A stretch of 62,426 nt of DNA, from positions 1 to 62,426 of the forward strand of contig JBAOHZ010000003.1 in assembly GCA_037045225.1 (NCBI GenBank), given 5' to 3'. A model generated the notes under the pieces. It was not told where the DNA came from, ran no database searches, and saw only the letters and a list, made by a program, of their open reading frames with translations. Source of the DNA: Nitrospira sp. GTDB taxonomy: Bacteria; Nitrospirota; Nitrospiria; Nitrospirales; Nitrospiraceae. Position numbers and translations under genes: made by a program. This document shows positions 25,671-33,977 of the stretch, piece by piece. Every line of letters starts with the position of its first letter. Positions within the stretch are counted from its first letter, which is position 1.

Positions 25671-26483
25671 CTAGAAGGCATAGATCACTCCCACTGACCC
25701 ACGAAACGCCGCTTGCCCAACAGATCCGAGGAAATCACGGGAGGCACTCAACGAGAACAACCAGTGTTTGTCCAACGCCAAGACATACCCCAGCTCCGGA
25801 CTAGCGACTTGCTTCTTGGAATTGAGCGGGTCTTCTTGGAATCGCAAGCCACCCACAATCGCAGAAGATTCATCCAGGGCTTTTACAAACCCCAAGTTCA
25901 CAAAAATGATGCTCGAACGATGCGGGACCCAATGGCCTGGCTGAAATGACGGCACGACCTCATATCCCAGATTGCCATGGAGCCACCACCGATTCCCAAG
26001 ATTCCAGGACGTGACCAACGCCCCGCGCAAGCCAGGATTCGTTCGGTCTCCCGCATAGGGCACCTCACCCAATACGCGCACGCTAATCGATGGCAGCAGC
26101 TCTCGTTCTTCGGCCTGTTTCCGGAACCGCGCTAGAATTCCCACCTGGATCGACCTAGGATCGTCCATCGTCCCAGGATTGAGCGGACCTCGGAGCGACG
26201 TCCCACTGACCGTCAATTCCATATTTTCTGTGGCGCCATAGCGAATATCGTGAGTCGCCCGGAAGCGCCCACTCTCAGAGCCCGAATCATTCCGCGTGAT
26301 GTCGGGCCGGATCGCCGACTGGATCACCACTTGATCTGTGGGCACCGGGTAGGCGTCATCGAGAGACGTAGGGTAGCCCGGACTGATATTTACCGGGGAG
26401 AGTGCCATCACCACGTTGCCCCCCAGGCATACGAGCCCCAGGGCCCCCGCAACCGCCAGTAACCACTTCCTGCCTCCACGCAT
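25671..26483 (-). CDS. Outer-membrane beta-barrel protein
   Basis: 270 residues from ATG 26483 behind AAGGAG; a TTG at 26492 is less likely. A signal peptide (WLLAVAGALGLVCLGGNVVM) is followed by alternating amphipathic strands (FRATHDIRYGATENMELTVS, WWLHGNLGYEVVPSF, SSIIFVNLGFVKAL, SPELGYVLALDKHWLFSLSA) and ends in the terminal phenylalanine typical of barrels (SVGVIYAF). A specific family is not recognised. It appears to be the first gene of the minus-strand transfer operon, with the motif TCGGTAATAC 52 bases upstream. Confidence 0.75.
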   Translation of the reverse strand: MRGGRKWLLAVAGALGLVCLGGNVVMALSPVNISPGYPTSLDDAYPVPTDQVVIQSAIRPDITRNDSGSESGRFRATHDIRYGATENMELTVSGTSLRGPLNPGTMDDPRSIQVGILARFRKQAEERELLPSISVRVLGEVPYAGDRTNPGLRGALVTSWNLGNRWWLHGNLGYEVVPSFQPGHWVPHRSSIIFVNLGFVKALDESSAIVGGLRFQEDPLNSKKQVASPELGYVLALDKHWLFSLSASRDFLGSVGQAAFRGSVGVIYAF

Positions 26484-26534
26484 TAGTCCCAAGCTCCTTA
26501 TAGGAATTGCACAACATAGAAGGTTGTTACCCTC

Positions 26535-26541
26535 GTATTAC
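26535..26541 (-). promoter_or_regulatory. GTAATAC promoter-like motif at the head of the transfer operon
   Basis: TCGGTAATAC on the minus strand, 52 bases before ATG 26483. As the first gene of the long minus-strand run, this is the most natural place for the main transfer promoter. No -35-like box is visible. Confidence 0.5.
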
Positions 26542-26588
26542 CGAAGGACCAAGGACAGGAAAGGCAGGAGATTTTGGATCGAGTAGAC

Positions 26589-26660
26589 GTCAGGGGCAGA
26601 GGAGAGAAGATGTCAGTGTCACGCCCCCTGACAGGTCCCTAATGGCCCATTCCAGGGACC
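26589..26660 (-). other. Two adjacent inverted repeats upstream of the barrel gene
   Basis: GTCAGGGG (26589-26596) pairs with CCCCTGAC (26625-26632), and GGTCCCT (26634-26640) pairs with AGGGACC (26654-26660). They lie between the TnpB element and the putative operon promoter. They could be a terminator of incoming transcription or protein-binding sites. Nothing else is seen in the gap between 26542 and 26695. Confidence 0.3.
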
Positions 26661-26695
26661 ATGAGGCAGGCACAATTCGCAAGGAGAGCCGTGGA

Positions 26696-26845
26696 TCAGC
26701 GCGATCCATTGGCCGTGTGATCCGGTAATTCCTGTATGAGCCTGCACCTCAGCCCAGCAGGCAGCTCAATACCTCGTTGAAGCCTTTCACAGAGCGTGCG
26801 GACATGGTCGTGCTCACTTCTCAGAGGCATCACTAGCAGTTCGTC
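26696..26845 (-). pseudogene. Detached C-terminal fragment of the interrupted RusA-like gene
   Basis: A minus-strand frame ending in TGA at 26696 reads DELLVMPLRSEHDHVRTLCE and then LQRGIELPAGL up to the left side of the TnpB element. The N-terminal part of a RusA-like protein lies on the other side of the element, on the same strand and in the right order. RusA proteins need an Asp-rich segment right after the point of interruption, and DE occurs here. The simplest reading is one gene split by the element. HDELL also recalls the end of family A DNA polymerases, so the assignment is not certain. Confidence 0.4.
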
Positions 26846-28136
26846 ATGAAGCGCATACAGGCCTACAAATTTGAATTGATGCCAGATGGCCAGCAGCAGA
26901 ACCACATGCGTCGCTTCGCTGGTTCGTGTCGATTCGTATTTAATAGGGCTTTGGCGCTGCAGAAAGAGCGCTATGAGCGACGCGAAAAGAAATTGGGCTA
27001 CGCCGGCTTATGCAAGCTACTCACCGAATGGCGCAACAGCCAGGAAACGGCATGGCTGGCCGATGCACCGGTGCACCCCTTGCAGCAATCGCTCAAGAAT
27101 TTGGAGCGAGCCTATGCCAATTTTTTCGCCCAGCGTGCAGCCTGTCCACGTTTCAAGAAAAAAGGCCAGAGTGAGAGGTTCCGCTATCCGGATACTCGAC
27201 AGATCAAGCTGGAGCAAGGTAATAGCCGCCTATTCCTCCCAAAACTTGGCTGGCTACGATATCGCAACAGCCGTGAAGTACTCGGCACGGTCAAGAACGT
27301 CACCGTGAGCCAGTTGTGCGGAAAATGGTTTGTCTCCATCCAGACAGAGCGAGAGGTTGAGCCGCCCCTCCCCAATGGCGACGCAGTCGGTATCGACATG
27401 GGGATTGCACGGTTCGCAACATTCTCTACTGGCAGCTATTTGGCCCCACTGAACAGCTTCACACAGCACGAAACTCGCCTGCGCAAAGCGCAGCGGGCGA
27501 TGAGTCGTAAAACCAAATTCAGCAACAACTGGAAGAAGGCGAAAGCCCGCATCCAGCGTATCCATGCCCGCATCGGCAATGTCCGCCGTGACTACTTGCA
27601 CAAAGCCACGACCGCGATCAGCCACAACCACGCTCTCGTAATCGTCGAGGATTTGCAGGTAAGAAACATGTCCGCGTCAGCGGGAGGGAGCCTCGAAGCA
27701 CCGGGTAGACACGTTCGGGCTAAGTCAGGCCTGAACAAACACATTCTCGACCAGGGCTGGTTCGAATTCCGCCGCCAGTTGCAGTATAAGCTGGCATGGA
27801 ATGCTGGACGGCTGCTCGCTGTGCCACCACGGAACACCAGCCGAACCTGCCCACACTGCGGCCACGTCTCAAGGCACAACCGACAGACTCAGACGGAATT
27901 CAGGTGCGTCGAATGCGGGTTCGAGGGCCACGCCGATGTGGTCGGGGCGATTAATGTATTAAGGGCGGGACACGCCCAGTTAGCCTGTGGAGAGGATATC
28001 AGTCACCCCACACCTGCAAAGGTGAAACGTGCAGCCTCTGCGAAGCAGGAACCCACCGAAGCGACTCTGGCGCGGTTCGATCACTCGCCCGAGCGCCGTA
28101 AGAATCCCCGGTCTTCAGGCCGGGGAGGATGTCAAA
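26846..28136 (+). mobile_element. IS200/IS605-type element carrying only tnpB
   Basis: The element spans the tnpB gene and ends near 28136 with the typical right-end hairpin followed by GGATGTCA. The flanks carry two pieces of what looks like one minus-strand RusA-like gene. No tnpA transposase gene is present, so it is of the tnpB-only group and would depend on a transposase supplied elsewhere. The left boundary is close to the tnpB start codon and is not resolved to the base. Confidence 0.6.
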
Positions 28137-28252
28137 ATCCCAAATCGTTCGCACATATGCCAGACCGCATCCTGCATCCCCGGGAGATCCCGTGTGATAA
28201 GATCGCCCGGCACATACTCCACAATCGCATAACACTCCCCCTGGATCGGTAG
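26846..28252 (+). CDS. tnpB: TnpB RNA-guided nuclease (IS200/IS605 family)
   Basis: 468 residues. The N-terminus MKRIQAYKFELMPDGQQQNH and helix MRRFAGSCRFVFNRALALQK are typical TnpB. The RuvC-like active site is complete: Asp in GIDMGIARFATF (about 184), Glu in VIVEDLQVRN (about 267) and Asp in HADVVGAINVLRAG (about 364). The zinc ribbon is CPHC followed by CVEC. TnpB uses an RNA from the element's right end to cut DNA next to a short target motif. The frame has no stop before the right end: roughly the last 38 residues are read from flanking DNA. Whether translation really proceeds this far is unknown. Confidence 0.92.
   Translation: MKRIQAYKFELMPDGQQQNHMRRFAGSCRFVFNRALALQKERYERREKKLGYAGLCKLLTEWRNSQETAWLADAPVHPLQQSLKNLERAYANFFAQRAACPRFKKKGQSERFRYPDTRQIKLEQGNSRLFLPKLGWLRYRNSREVLGTVKNVTVSQLCGKWFVSIQTEREVEPPLPNGDAVGIDMGIARFATFSTGSYLAPLNSFTQHETRLRKAQRAMSRKTKFSNNWKKAKARIQRIHARIGNVRRDYLHKATTAISHNHALVIVEDLQVRNMSASAGGSLEAPGRHVRAKSGLNKHILDQGWFEFRRQLQYKLAWNAGRLLAVPPRNTSRTCPHCGHVSRHNRQTQTEFRCVECGFEGHADVVGAINVLRAGHAQLACGEDISHPTPAKVKRAASAKQEPTEATLARFDHSPERRKNPRSSGRGGCQNPKSFAHMPDRILHPREIPCDKIARHILHNRITLPLDR
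28106..28136 (+). ncRNA. Right-end hairpin, putative omega RNA 3' scaffold
   Basis: CCCCGGTC-TTCA-GGCCGGGG (28106-28125) forms an 8-pair stem with a tetraloop, followed by AGGATGTCA at the element end. In TnpB systems the guide RNA is transcribed through the 3' end of tnpB and right end, and its guide is the flank just after the end. The guide here would start near 28137 within the RusA-like gene. The RNA's 5' end cannot be placed. Confidence 0.5.
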
Positions 28253-28480
28253 GTACGGCTGCATCCCCTTTAGCTGAGTCCTAAACTCCCGTTCCACATT
28301 CGTCAGCCACCGCATGAAGCGCTTCGTTGGATACCGGCGAATCCGGCCATCGACAACCAACAGCCCCATCTGATTCTTCCCCGACGGACTCGTATCGTGA
28401 TATTCCAATGTCAGAATACGGTCCAGGCTCCGTGTCGCCATGGGCTTTACCACTGTGGCTCCGAAAGCACGCAAGGTCAT
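28137..28480 (-). pseudogene. RusA-like endonuclease, N-terminal part, cut by the TnpB element
   Basis: The frame starts at ATG 28480, with CGGAGG upstream, and reads through DTSPSGKNQMGLLVVDGRIR, RYPTKRFMRWLTN, then GDLITRDLPGMQDAVWHMCE, RFGI. This follows RusA Holliday-junction resolvases: an N-terminal P-S-x-N motif, a K/R-rich segment and 'RDLDN..K...D.L...GI' just before paired Asp residues. The frame then enters the TnpB element and stops after LTSSPA at 28115. The Asp pair needed for catalysis is missing from this piece. A remnant with the expected continuation lies at 26696-26845. Confidence 0.5.
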
Positions 28481-28537
28481 GGGCCTCCGTTGCTGTGAAC
28501 CTCGCCATTGACCGGGCCTCATGCACCAGCCCCCACG

Positions 28538-30325
28538 CTAATACACCATACAGACTGTCGCCTCACGTCCACGTGTTCTGCCAACATATTGCATGCGCTC
28601 CTCGACTGCAAAGGCCCCACATTCCCGCTCTGGAATGATAAACACCACGCACTGGTAGCGACTCCCCTGCGCTTTATGCACGGTAATGCAATAGCTTAAC
28701 TGCAACTCATCCGCCCTGAGTGCTACCTCGCGCCCAGAGTCCAGGCGCAACGCTATCGTGTCACCCATTCCCCCAAGCACCCGCCCTTGCTCACCATTGA
28801 CTGCTCGCTGACCGCCATCGTATCGAGTCTTCGTGACAATGACGCGATCGCCCGTTCGAAACCCACCGTGACATGGCAGTCCGTCCGGATTCACAATCTC
28901 CTGCAGCAATCGGTTCAACCGATCCACACCAAGGCCTCCTGCGTACACAGGGGACAACGCCTGCCACTCGACCCCAGTGTCTTGATAGCCACACACCACT
29001 TTCCGCAACTGATGCAGCAAAAGCGCCTCGGATGCGAAGCGAATCACCTGGACCTTGACCAGCAACGACCCCTTGGATCCTTCTTCGCCCAAGTGCACCA
29101 CAGGCAAGACAGTCAACAGCTCCGCCATCACAGGAGTCGCTCCCACCGGGGCTAGTTGCGCCGGATCGCCGATCAACACGATTTGCCCGCGACAGCTCAA
29201 CAACAATCGATACAGGATATGCCAGGTCAGCATGCCAGCCTCATCGACCAAGACCAAGTCGGCACCCACACTCGACACCGAATAGCCGCCGCCTCCATAC
29301 CCCAGCAACTTGTGCAACGTCGTGGCGTCTTCCCCGAGGAGGGTCGCCGCTTTCCCGGTCATCGCCGTGGCCGCCACCGTCCCTCCTCGCTCACGCACCT
29401 GAGCACTGAGAGACCTCGCTAGCTCAGTCTTTCCACTTCCAGCCCCACCGGTAACCACCGTATACCGATAGCGCAACGCCCTGGCTTGCACGCTGGGACT
29501 CGCGTTACCTGAGTCCTGCTGATTCGCTCGAATCATGGCCAGGGCTTTCTTCCGCACAAAATACACCCCTGGGGAAAACCACAAGCCCTGCTCGCATTTC
29601 CCCGCACGTCCTGCCTGCAGTGTGATTGACGACGCTACCCGATCCGCAGGCAGTCCAATCAGCTCTGCGCACCGTGCCACAAGATGAGCGTCAGAAATCC
29701 CTCCGATCCCTTCTTCATCGGCTTGTGCAAGGGCCTCCATCACTGCGGCCTTATAGTGTTCGTCACTATACAAGTCGTGCCCCAACACCTGTGCGGCCGC
29801 CACCGCAGCCTGAAATGGGAGGCCTCGACGTCGATATAGTAGAAACGGATCTGCAGCGATGGCCTGCACCGATCGTAGCGTTCCCTTGACGAGTTTGCGC
29901 GCCACGGCTTTCCAGCCTGCACAACACAGCCATTCCACCAGCGGGCCCAACAATTGAAACACCTTCACGACCTGACGTGGGGGCGAACGACGCAAGCCGA
30001 GCACCCCCAACAACTCCGATGAGCTCGCGCAGGCTTCGAATCGTCGTGATCGTATCCTGGACACCATCAGAAAGGGATCGGGCCCATTGGCTATCACTCG
30101 CCCCCAGCACTCTCCCACCTCTCCGACCGAAGGGACTGACAGTCCGTCCGGAATAAACGCCCGATGCTTACGAGCTATTTCGATCCAATCGCCAGACCCA
30201 CGGCGCGCACGGGTCCGACTCGTGATCACCCCAACCACCTTAGGCATTTCCTCAGGACTGCCCGCCATCTCGGCTGAGACGACCTCCCCTTGCACGCGCA
30301 CTTCTAAGGATCCAGAGCAGACCAT
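28538..30325 (-). CDS. RecD/TraA-type superfamily 1 helicase
   Basis: 595 residues from ATG 30325, which follows GGGAGGGAGAAGC. Residues about 290-300 carry Walker A (VVTGGAGSGKTELARSLSAQ), then TAMTGKAATLLGEDATTLHK and Walker B VLVDEAGM, followed by GQIVLIGDPAQLAPVG (motif III). The C-terminal SH3/UvrD-C part reads GDRVIVTKTRYDGGQRAVNG, then LSYCITVHKAQGSRYQCVVF and MQYVGRTRGREATVCM. This is the RecD2 pattern of 5'-3' helicases. No relaxase domain is present, so it is not a TraI. It diverges from the PD-(D/E)XK nuclease gene across a 40-base palindrome. Confidence 0.9.
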   Translation of the reverse strand: MVCSGSLEVRVQGEVVSAEMAGSPEEMPKVVGVITSRTRARRGSGDWIEIARKHRAFIPDGLSVPSVGEVGECWGRVIANGPDPFLMVSRIRSRRFEACASSSELLGVLGLRRSPPRQVVKVFQLLGPLVEWLCCAGWKAVARKLVKGTLRSVQAIAADPFLLYRRRGLPFQAAVAAAQVLGHDLYSDEHYKAAVMEALAQADEEGIGGISDAHLVARCAELIGLPADRVASSITLQAGRAGKCEQGLWFSPGVYFVRKKALAMIRANQQDSGNASPSVQARALRYRYTVVTGGAGSGKTELARSLSAQVRERGGTVAATAMTGKAATLLGEDATTLHKLLGYGGGGYSVSSVGADLVLVDEAGMLTWHILYRLLLSCRGQIVLIGDPAQLAPVGATPVMAELLTVLPVVHLGEEGSKGSLLVKVQVIRFASEALLLHQLRKVVCGYQDTGVEWQALSPVYAGGLGVDRLNRLLQEIVNPDGLPCHGGFRTGDRVIVTKTRYDGGQRAVNGEQGRVLGGMGDTIALRLDSGREVALRADELQLSYCITVHKAQGSRYQCVVFIIPERECGAFAVEERMQYVGRTRGREATVCMVY

Positions 30326-30373
30326 GCTTCTCCCTCCCCATGCTTCAGCCATCACGCACTCATCTCTGCAACT

Positions 30374-30413
30374 CTGTGACATACCGTTTTGGAACCAAAA
30401 CGGTATGTCACAG
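30374..30413. promoter_or_regulatory. Perfect 19-bp inverted repeat between divergent helicase and nuclease genes
   Basis: CTGTGACATACCGTTTTGG (30374-30392), spacer AA, then the exact complement to 30413. It lies between two diverging start codons (30325 minus and 30485 plus), the position of an operator controlling both. A terminator is unlikely because both genes read away from it. No second copy was seen in the window. The regulator is unknown; the XRE protein is one candidate. Confidence 0.6.
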
Positions 30414-30484
30414 CTCGTTCACTTCAGCGAACCGCACGACCTCCCGGTCGATCGACGCGCTGCACGAACTCACCCGGAGGCCCT

Positions 30485-31621
30485 ATGCTCGCTGAACTCA
30501 TTCATCCACTCGCTCTCATGGAACATCAGGAATGGGAGTACCGGCCTCGTCCCTCGAATGCCGGTCCAGACCACTGCATCCGCAAACTCACGTACCATGC
30601 CCGGCATGCTCCCGCAAAAAGTCCAAGCGGTCGATTCCTCGTTGTCCTCGACGACAGTACTTGGCACGAAGAACTGGTGTTAAACTGGATTGCTAAGAGC
30701 ACGTTTCATCTCCACAGCCAGCAGCTTGAACTGACCTGCGCGACCACGACCTTCCAGGGTCAGCCCTTCCCAATTAAAGGCCACATTGACGGCGTCATCA
30801 CGGACCTCTTGGGAATTGATCGCCTTCTAGAGTTAAAGGCTGTCGAACACTTCACCTTCACTCGCTATGCAGAAGGAAATTACCCGACTAACTATCTCGT
30901 ACAAGTGGTCTTCTATCTGGTTGGTTTGGCCGCACTGAATCCTCATATCGACGAAGCTCTCCTCCTCATCAAAAACAAGAACCAAAGCGCATTCCTTGAA
31001 TATCGAGTCCGCTACGACCGGGAAAACGACCGCCTGACGGTCCTGGAAATCACCCACAGTACAGGCACACGCGTATACCCCCACCAAGACTTCGTGGGCT
31101 TGTATCAAGAGGCACTCCGACGCTTTGAAGAGGTGGAACAGTACCGTGATCAGGACGCGTTGCCCCCACGCCCGTACCCCAATGCCGACAACTTCCATTG
31201 CGCCTACTGTCCGTATCAGTTTTGCTGGGAAGGGGTCGACCAGGTCCCCATTGAGGGAATCGCGGAACTTCGTACTGGGCTGGTGCCGGCCGTGGAGGAG
31301 TATCTCGACCTACAAACTGAGCTTGCAGCGCTCACTCCGAAACAAAAGCGACTGGACGCCCTAAAGCAGCAATTTAAGTTGGAATTGCGCACCGAGGGGA
31401 TCACGCGCGCGGAGGGGCATGGCTACTACATCGCGTCATCACCCTATGAACAGAGCAAATTGGATCAAACCAAACTCTCTAAAGCCACTATTGAACGCGC
31501 GACCGTGAAGGAAACTTACAGCCGTTTCTCAGCAGGCCGACTGTCCAAAGTCGTCGACGCAACCAAACCGAAACGCCGGTCCCCTCTCAAAAAGCCTAAA
31601 CCGACGACTCAAATCGCGTAA
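30485..31621 (+). CDS. PD-(D/E)XK nuclease, RecB/Cas4-like
   Basis: 378 residues from ATG 30485, which has GGAGG upstream. The nuclease core is visible: KGHIDGVITDLLGIDRLLEL followed by KAV gives the catalytic Asp and the E-x-K pair, and YLVQVVFYLVGLAAL is the following helix with the QxxxY motif. C-terminal CAYCPYQFCW suggests a metal or Fe-S ligand site, as in AddB/Cas4 proteins, but only three cysteines are clustered here. It diverges from the RecD-like helicase, a usual partner of such nucleases in recombination. It precedes a Gp3-like protein. Confidence 0.82.
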   Translation: MLAELIHPLALMEHQEWEYRPRPSNAGPDHCIRKLTYHARHAPAKSPSGRFLVVLDDSTWHEELVLNWIAKSTFHLHSQQLELTCATTTFQGQPFPIKGHIDGVITDLLGIDRLLELKAVEHFTFTRYAEGNYPTNYLVQVVFYLVGLAALNPHIDEALLLIKNKNQSAFLEYRVRYDRENDRLTVLEITHSTGTRVYPHQDFVGLYQEALRRFEEVEQYRDQDALPPRPYPNADNFHCAYCPYQFCWEGVDQVPIEGIAELRTGLVPAVEEYLDLQTELAALTPKQKRLDALKQQFKLELRTEGITRAEGHGYYIASSPYEQSKLDQTKLSKATIERATVKETYSRFSAGRLSKVVDATKPKRRSPLKKPKPTTQIA

Positions 31622-31659
31622 CTGTATTCATCAGCTGATTATCATGACTAGGAGGCATC

Positions 31660-32994
31660 ATGTCCGACGCAGACAAACCCACGTTCATTCCCATGAACCG
31701 CATTAACGGCATTTCTAACCGACGCCGCATGCCTATCATCGGCAAGATCCGTCTCGGCGTAAAAGTGAGCGGCCCCAGCGGGTTCTACCCCAAGGAAACG
31801 CCTCATTTCGTGGTCCCAGAAGAAGTAGCCAAGGTCTTCGGGGCGCAACCCAAGGAGTTGGAGGTGATGTTCGTCTCCAACGATCCCACGGTCAACTGCC
31901 CGCAAGCTCTCCGCTGGTATGGAGAATCCGCCGGACTACAATGCATTGGGAACAATCAGGTGGCTCGTCGCCTGAATCAAGACACCTGGAAAACTGAATC
32001 GCGATCTTGTCCATGCGAGAAACTCGAGTCCGGAGAATGCGGACCACGCGCAAATCTCATCTTCATGATCCCGAAAGTCAGCAGCGGCGGCCTGTTTCAG
32101 ATCGATTCCAGCAGTATCAACTCGATGGAGAAGATTAACTCCTATTTCGATTTCCTCGCGCTCACCCTCGGACGTATTGCCATGATCCCGCTGAAACTCC
32201 GTCGCGTGCCCGTCACAAGACGCCGCGAAGGACGCCCGACCACTCATTATCCGCTCGAATTGCGCTATGAAGGCTCAGCGGACGAGACGACCAGGCACCA
32301 ACAGGAAACGGAGACGGTCCTGAGAAAGATTAAGATGTTGGAAATTCAGGAGCCGATTGAAATCAACCCGGTTCTGGATCCAGGCGCACACGTCGTCATG
32401 GAAGAGGAGTTAGAAGAAGAACCCAGCCCCATACCAGCAGAGTCCGTGGGAGAGCCCGGATCTGAGACGCACAATCCGGCGATCCCACCGATGTCCACGC
32501 CCGAGACAGCCGCCGCGAAAGCGCCGGAGGCCACTCACCCACCAGCAGGTCCGCCCATCTCACTGGCCCAGACCAACTACCTGCTTCGGCTAACCAAGGA
32601 CTTGCCACTCACAGAGGATGAGGTCCGCATGAAAGTCCGCGCACTCACACAGCGCGAAGCGTCGGGACTCATCAAGAAACTCCTCGCTGAAGACTTTTCT
32701 TTCTTCACACCGAGCCCGAACGCTCCTCCGGCCACGCCTGTGAACACAGGGTCAGCAGCCGATACCATGACCGATCCTCAGTTTAAGAAAATCATGGGCC
32801 TCGTCCTCTCGATGGGTATCCCAGAACCGCACGTGAAAACTCTGACTGCGGGATACACGAAACGACAAGCTTCGACGCTGATCGACCAACTTGTTAGTGG
32901 AGACTTTTCAGCCTTCCAGGAGATGAAGGAGGAGGAACTGCCAATCCTTACCACTTCTGGGACAGTACCAGGGGAGGAGGAACCGGAGTTCTAG
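31660..32994 (+). CDS. Gp3-like protein (recombination-directionality-factor-like) with two C-terminal repeats
   Basis: 444 residues with AGGAGG before the ATG. Residues 1-220 follow the Gp3-like family often annotated as 'hydrolase or metal-binding protein' in integrative elements: IIGKIRLGVKVSGPSGFYPK, then EEVAKVFGAQPKELEVMFVS, four cysteines with CPCEKLESGECG, and FQIDSSSINSMEKINSYFDF. Residues about 300-352 and 370-420 are two copies of a small helical repeat with L(T)QREASGLIKKLLAEDFSFF and YTKRQASTLIDQLVSGDFSAF. An acidic Pro-rich linker separates the parts. Probably a DNA-transaction factor; the exact role is unknown. Confidence 0.65.
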   Translation: MSDADKPTFIPMNRINGISNRRRMPIIGKIRLGVKVSGPSGFYPKETPHFVVPEEVAKVFGAQPKELEVMFVSNDPTVNCPQALRWYGESAGLQCIGNNQVARRLNQDTWKTESRSCPCEKLESGECGPRANLIFMIPKVSSGGLFQIDSSSINSMEKINSYFDFLALTLGRIAMIPLKLRRVPVTRRREGRPTTHYPLELRYEGSADETTRHQQETETVLRKIKMLEIQEPIEINPVLDPGAHVVMEEELEEEPSPIPAESVGEPGSETHNPAIPPMSTPETAAAKAPEATHPPAGPPISLAQTNYLLRLTKDLPLTEDEVRMKVRALTQREASGLIKKLLAEDFSFFTPSPNAPPATPVNTGSAADTMTDPQFKKIMGLVLSMGIPEPHVKTLTAGYTKRQASTLIDQLVSGDFSAFQEMKEEELPILTTSGTVPGEEEPEF

Positions 32995-33030
32995 GCCACT
33001 GTCAACCAGGCAAAGGGAATGTGAGAGTGC

Positions 33031-33059
33031 CTCAAGGGCGGCTCAAGGCCGTCCTTGAG
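33031..33059. terminator. Hairpin between convergent genes
   Basis: CTCAAGGGCGGC (33031-33042), loop TCAAG, then GCCGTCCTTGAG (33048-33059) forms a strong 12-pair stem with one wobble. It lies between the ends of the Gp3-like gene and the XRE gene, the place for a shared terminator. There is no run of T after it on either strand, so intrinsic termination is uncertain. Confidence 0.4.
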
Positions 33060-33096
33060 CACTTATGACACGAGCGCAACACATTCCGGGACACGC

Positions 33097-33771
33097 TTAC
33101 TCATGGGAAGCTGGTAGGCGCGCGCCATCCGTCACTGAAAGACTTCCGGACGCCTCGCCAAAACGCAACAATTCTTCCTGCGTTTCTGGGCGTAAAGACC
33201 CAAATATTTGAAGGATATTCACACAGTTGGGATTGCGTCCGAACAATAATCTCGCGGATTCAGATAGATACCCGGCATCCACCAGGTAGGTCTCCGACGA
33301 TTGGCCTAAGACCTGGGCCAAGCGCGCCACTTCTGCTTGGCTCAACCGACCAATGCCTGACAGCATCTGCTTCAGTCGTCCACCCAGCTGCAGCTGCTCC
33401 GTAACCCGAGAAAGATCCTCGTCCGAATATTGACTTACGTCTTGCCGGACCCGCTCCAAAAAGGCAGCAGGCATACCCGAAAGAATCTGATCATCTAAAA
33501 GCTCTGCAACTTCGGGCGAACACACCTCCCGAGCTCGGGCGAGCAGGAGTTGATACGTTCGCCGTTGCACATCGAGCGGGGAACCACCTAGGCACTGCGC
33601 AATCCGCCGCAACATATCATCACTCGGGAGAATCTTTTTCCGCCCGCTGCTCTTTCCCCCTTCAATAATCGATATGTGCGAGGCAGTACACCCCAATTTT
33701 TCAGCCAACTCCGTTTGAGTTAGATTCTGGGCAATCCGCATGCGGACTAACAAATCTTTGACCAGCACCAT
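33097..33771 (-). CDS. XRE-family transcriptional repressor
   Basis: 224 residues. Residues 1-70 form a clear helix-turn-helix of the Cro/C1 type: LLVRMRIAQNLTQTELAEKL, GCTASHISIIEGGKSSGRKK, then DDMLRRIAQCLGGSPLD. The remaining part is helical and carries no LexA-like protease motif. It diverges from the small HTH-sigma cluster. Its own promoter (33849-33877) is a textbook sigma-70 site with an inverted repeat overlapping the expected start of transcription, pointing to autoregulation. It is the likely master repressor of the element; that role is inference. Confidence 0.85.
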   Translation of the reverse strand: MVLVKDLLVRMRIAQNLTQTELAEKLGCTASHISIIEGGKSSGRKKILPSDDMLRRIAQCLGGSPLDVQRRTYQLLLARAREVCSPEVAELLDDQILSGMPAAFLERVRQDVSQYSDEDLSRVTEQLQLGGRLKQMLSGIGRLSQAEVARLAQVLGQSSETYLVDAGYLSESARLLFGRNPNCVNILQIFGSLRPETQEELLRFGEASGSLSVTDGARLPASHE

Positions 33772-33819
33772 ACCCGCTGCACTCTCCCGATCAGACTTAG
33801 ACAGATGCGCAACCGTCGC

Positions 33820-33848
33820 TTGCGAAGTGATTAAACGCTTGTTCGCAA
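33820..33848. promoter_or_regulatory. Putative XRE operator
   Basis: TTGCGAA (33820-33826) and TTCGCAA (33842-33848) form an inverted repeat with a 15-base spacer, centres 22 bases apart (about two helical turns). It sits immediately downstream of the XRE -10 box, where a bound dimer would block transcription. Confidence 0.45.
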
Positions 33849-33877
33849 ATTATAGGAAAACCCCAATCTATTGTCCA
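33849..33877 (-). promoter_or_regulatory. Sigma-70-type promoter of the XRE gene
   Basis: On the minus strand TGGACA (33877-33872), 17-base spacer, TATAAT (33854-33849). This is a near-consensus housekeeping promoter, about 78 bases before the XRE start codon. It contrasts with the GTAATAC sites in front of transfer genes. Confidence 0.7.
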
Positions 33878-33908
33878 TACGCCTATGGGGATTACTCTAC
33901 CTTCCCAA

Positions 33909-33937
33909 TTTCAGACCCCAAAAAACCTGCGTATAGT
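33909..33937 (+). promoter_or_regulatory. Sigma-70-like promoter for the small HTH / sigma-factor cluster
   Basis: TTTCAG (33909-33914), 17-base spacer, TATAGT (33932-33937) on the plus strand. It is a moderate match and points towards the HTH gene at 34037 and the sigma gene behind it. It would let the host polymerase start this cluster. Confidence 0.4.
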
Positions 33938-33977
33938 CCTGCTGACATTCCCGAGGGCAGTAACACAGTGATGAACA

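Noticed and set aside
26696..26905. HDELL motif suggesting the C-terminus of a family A DNA polymerase
   Set aside because: The fragment is short, and its order and strand fit better as the missing end of the interrupted RusA-like gene. Not fully excluded.
28538..30325. TraI relaxase-helicase
   Set aside because: Only the helicase part is present; there is no relaxase HUH motif or tyrosine region upstream.
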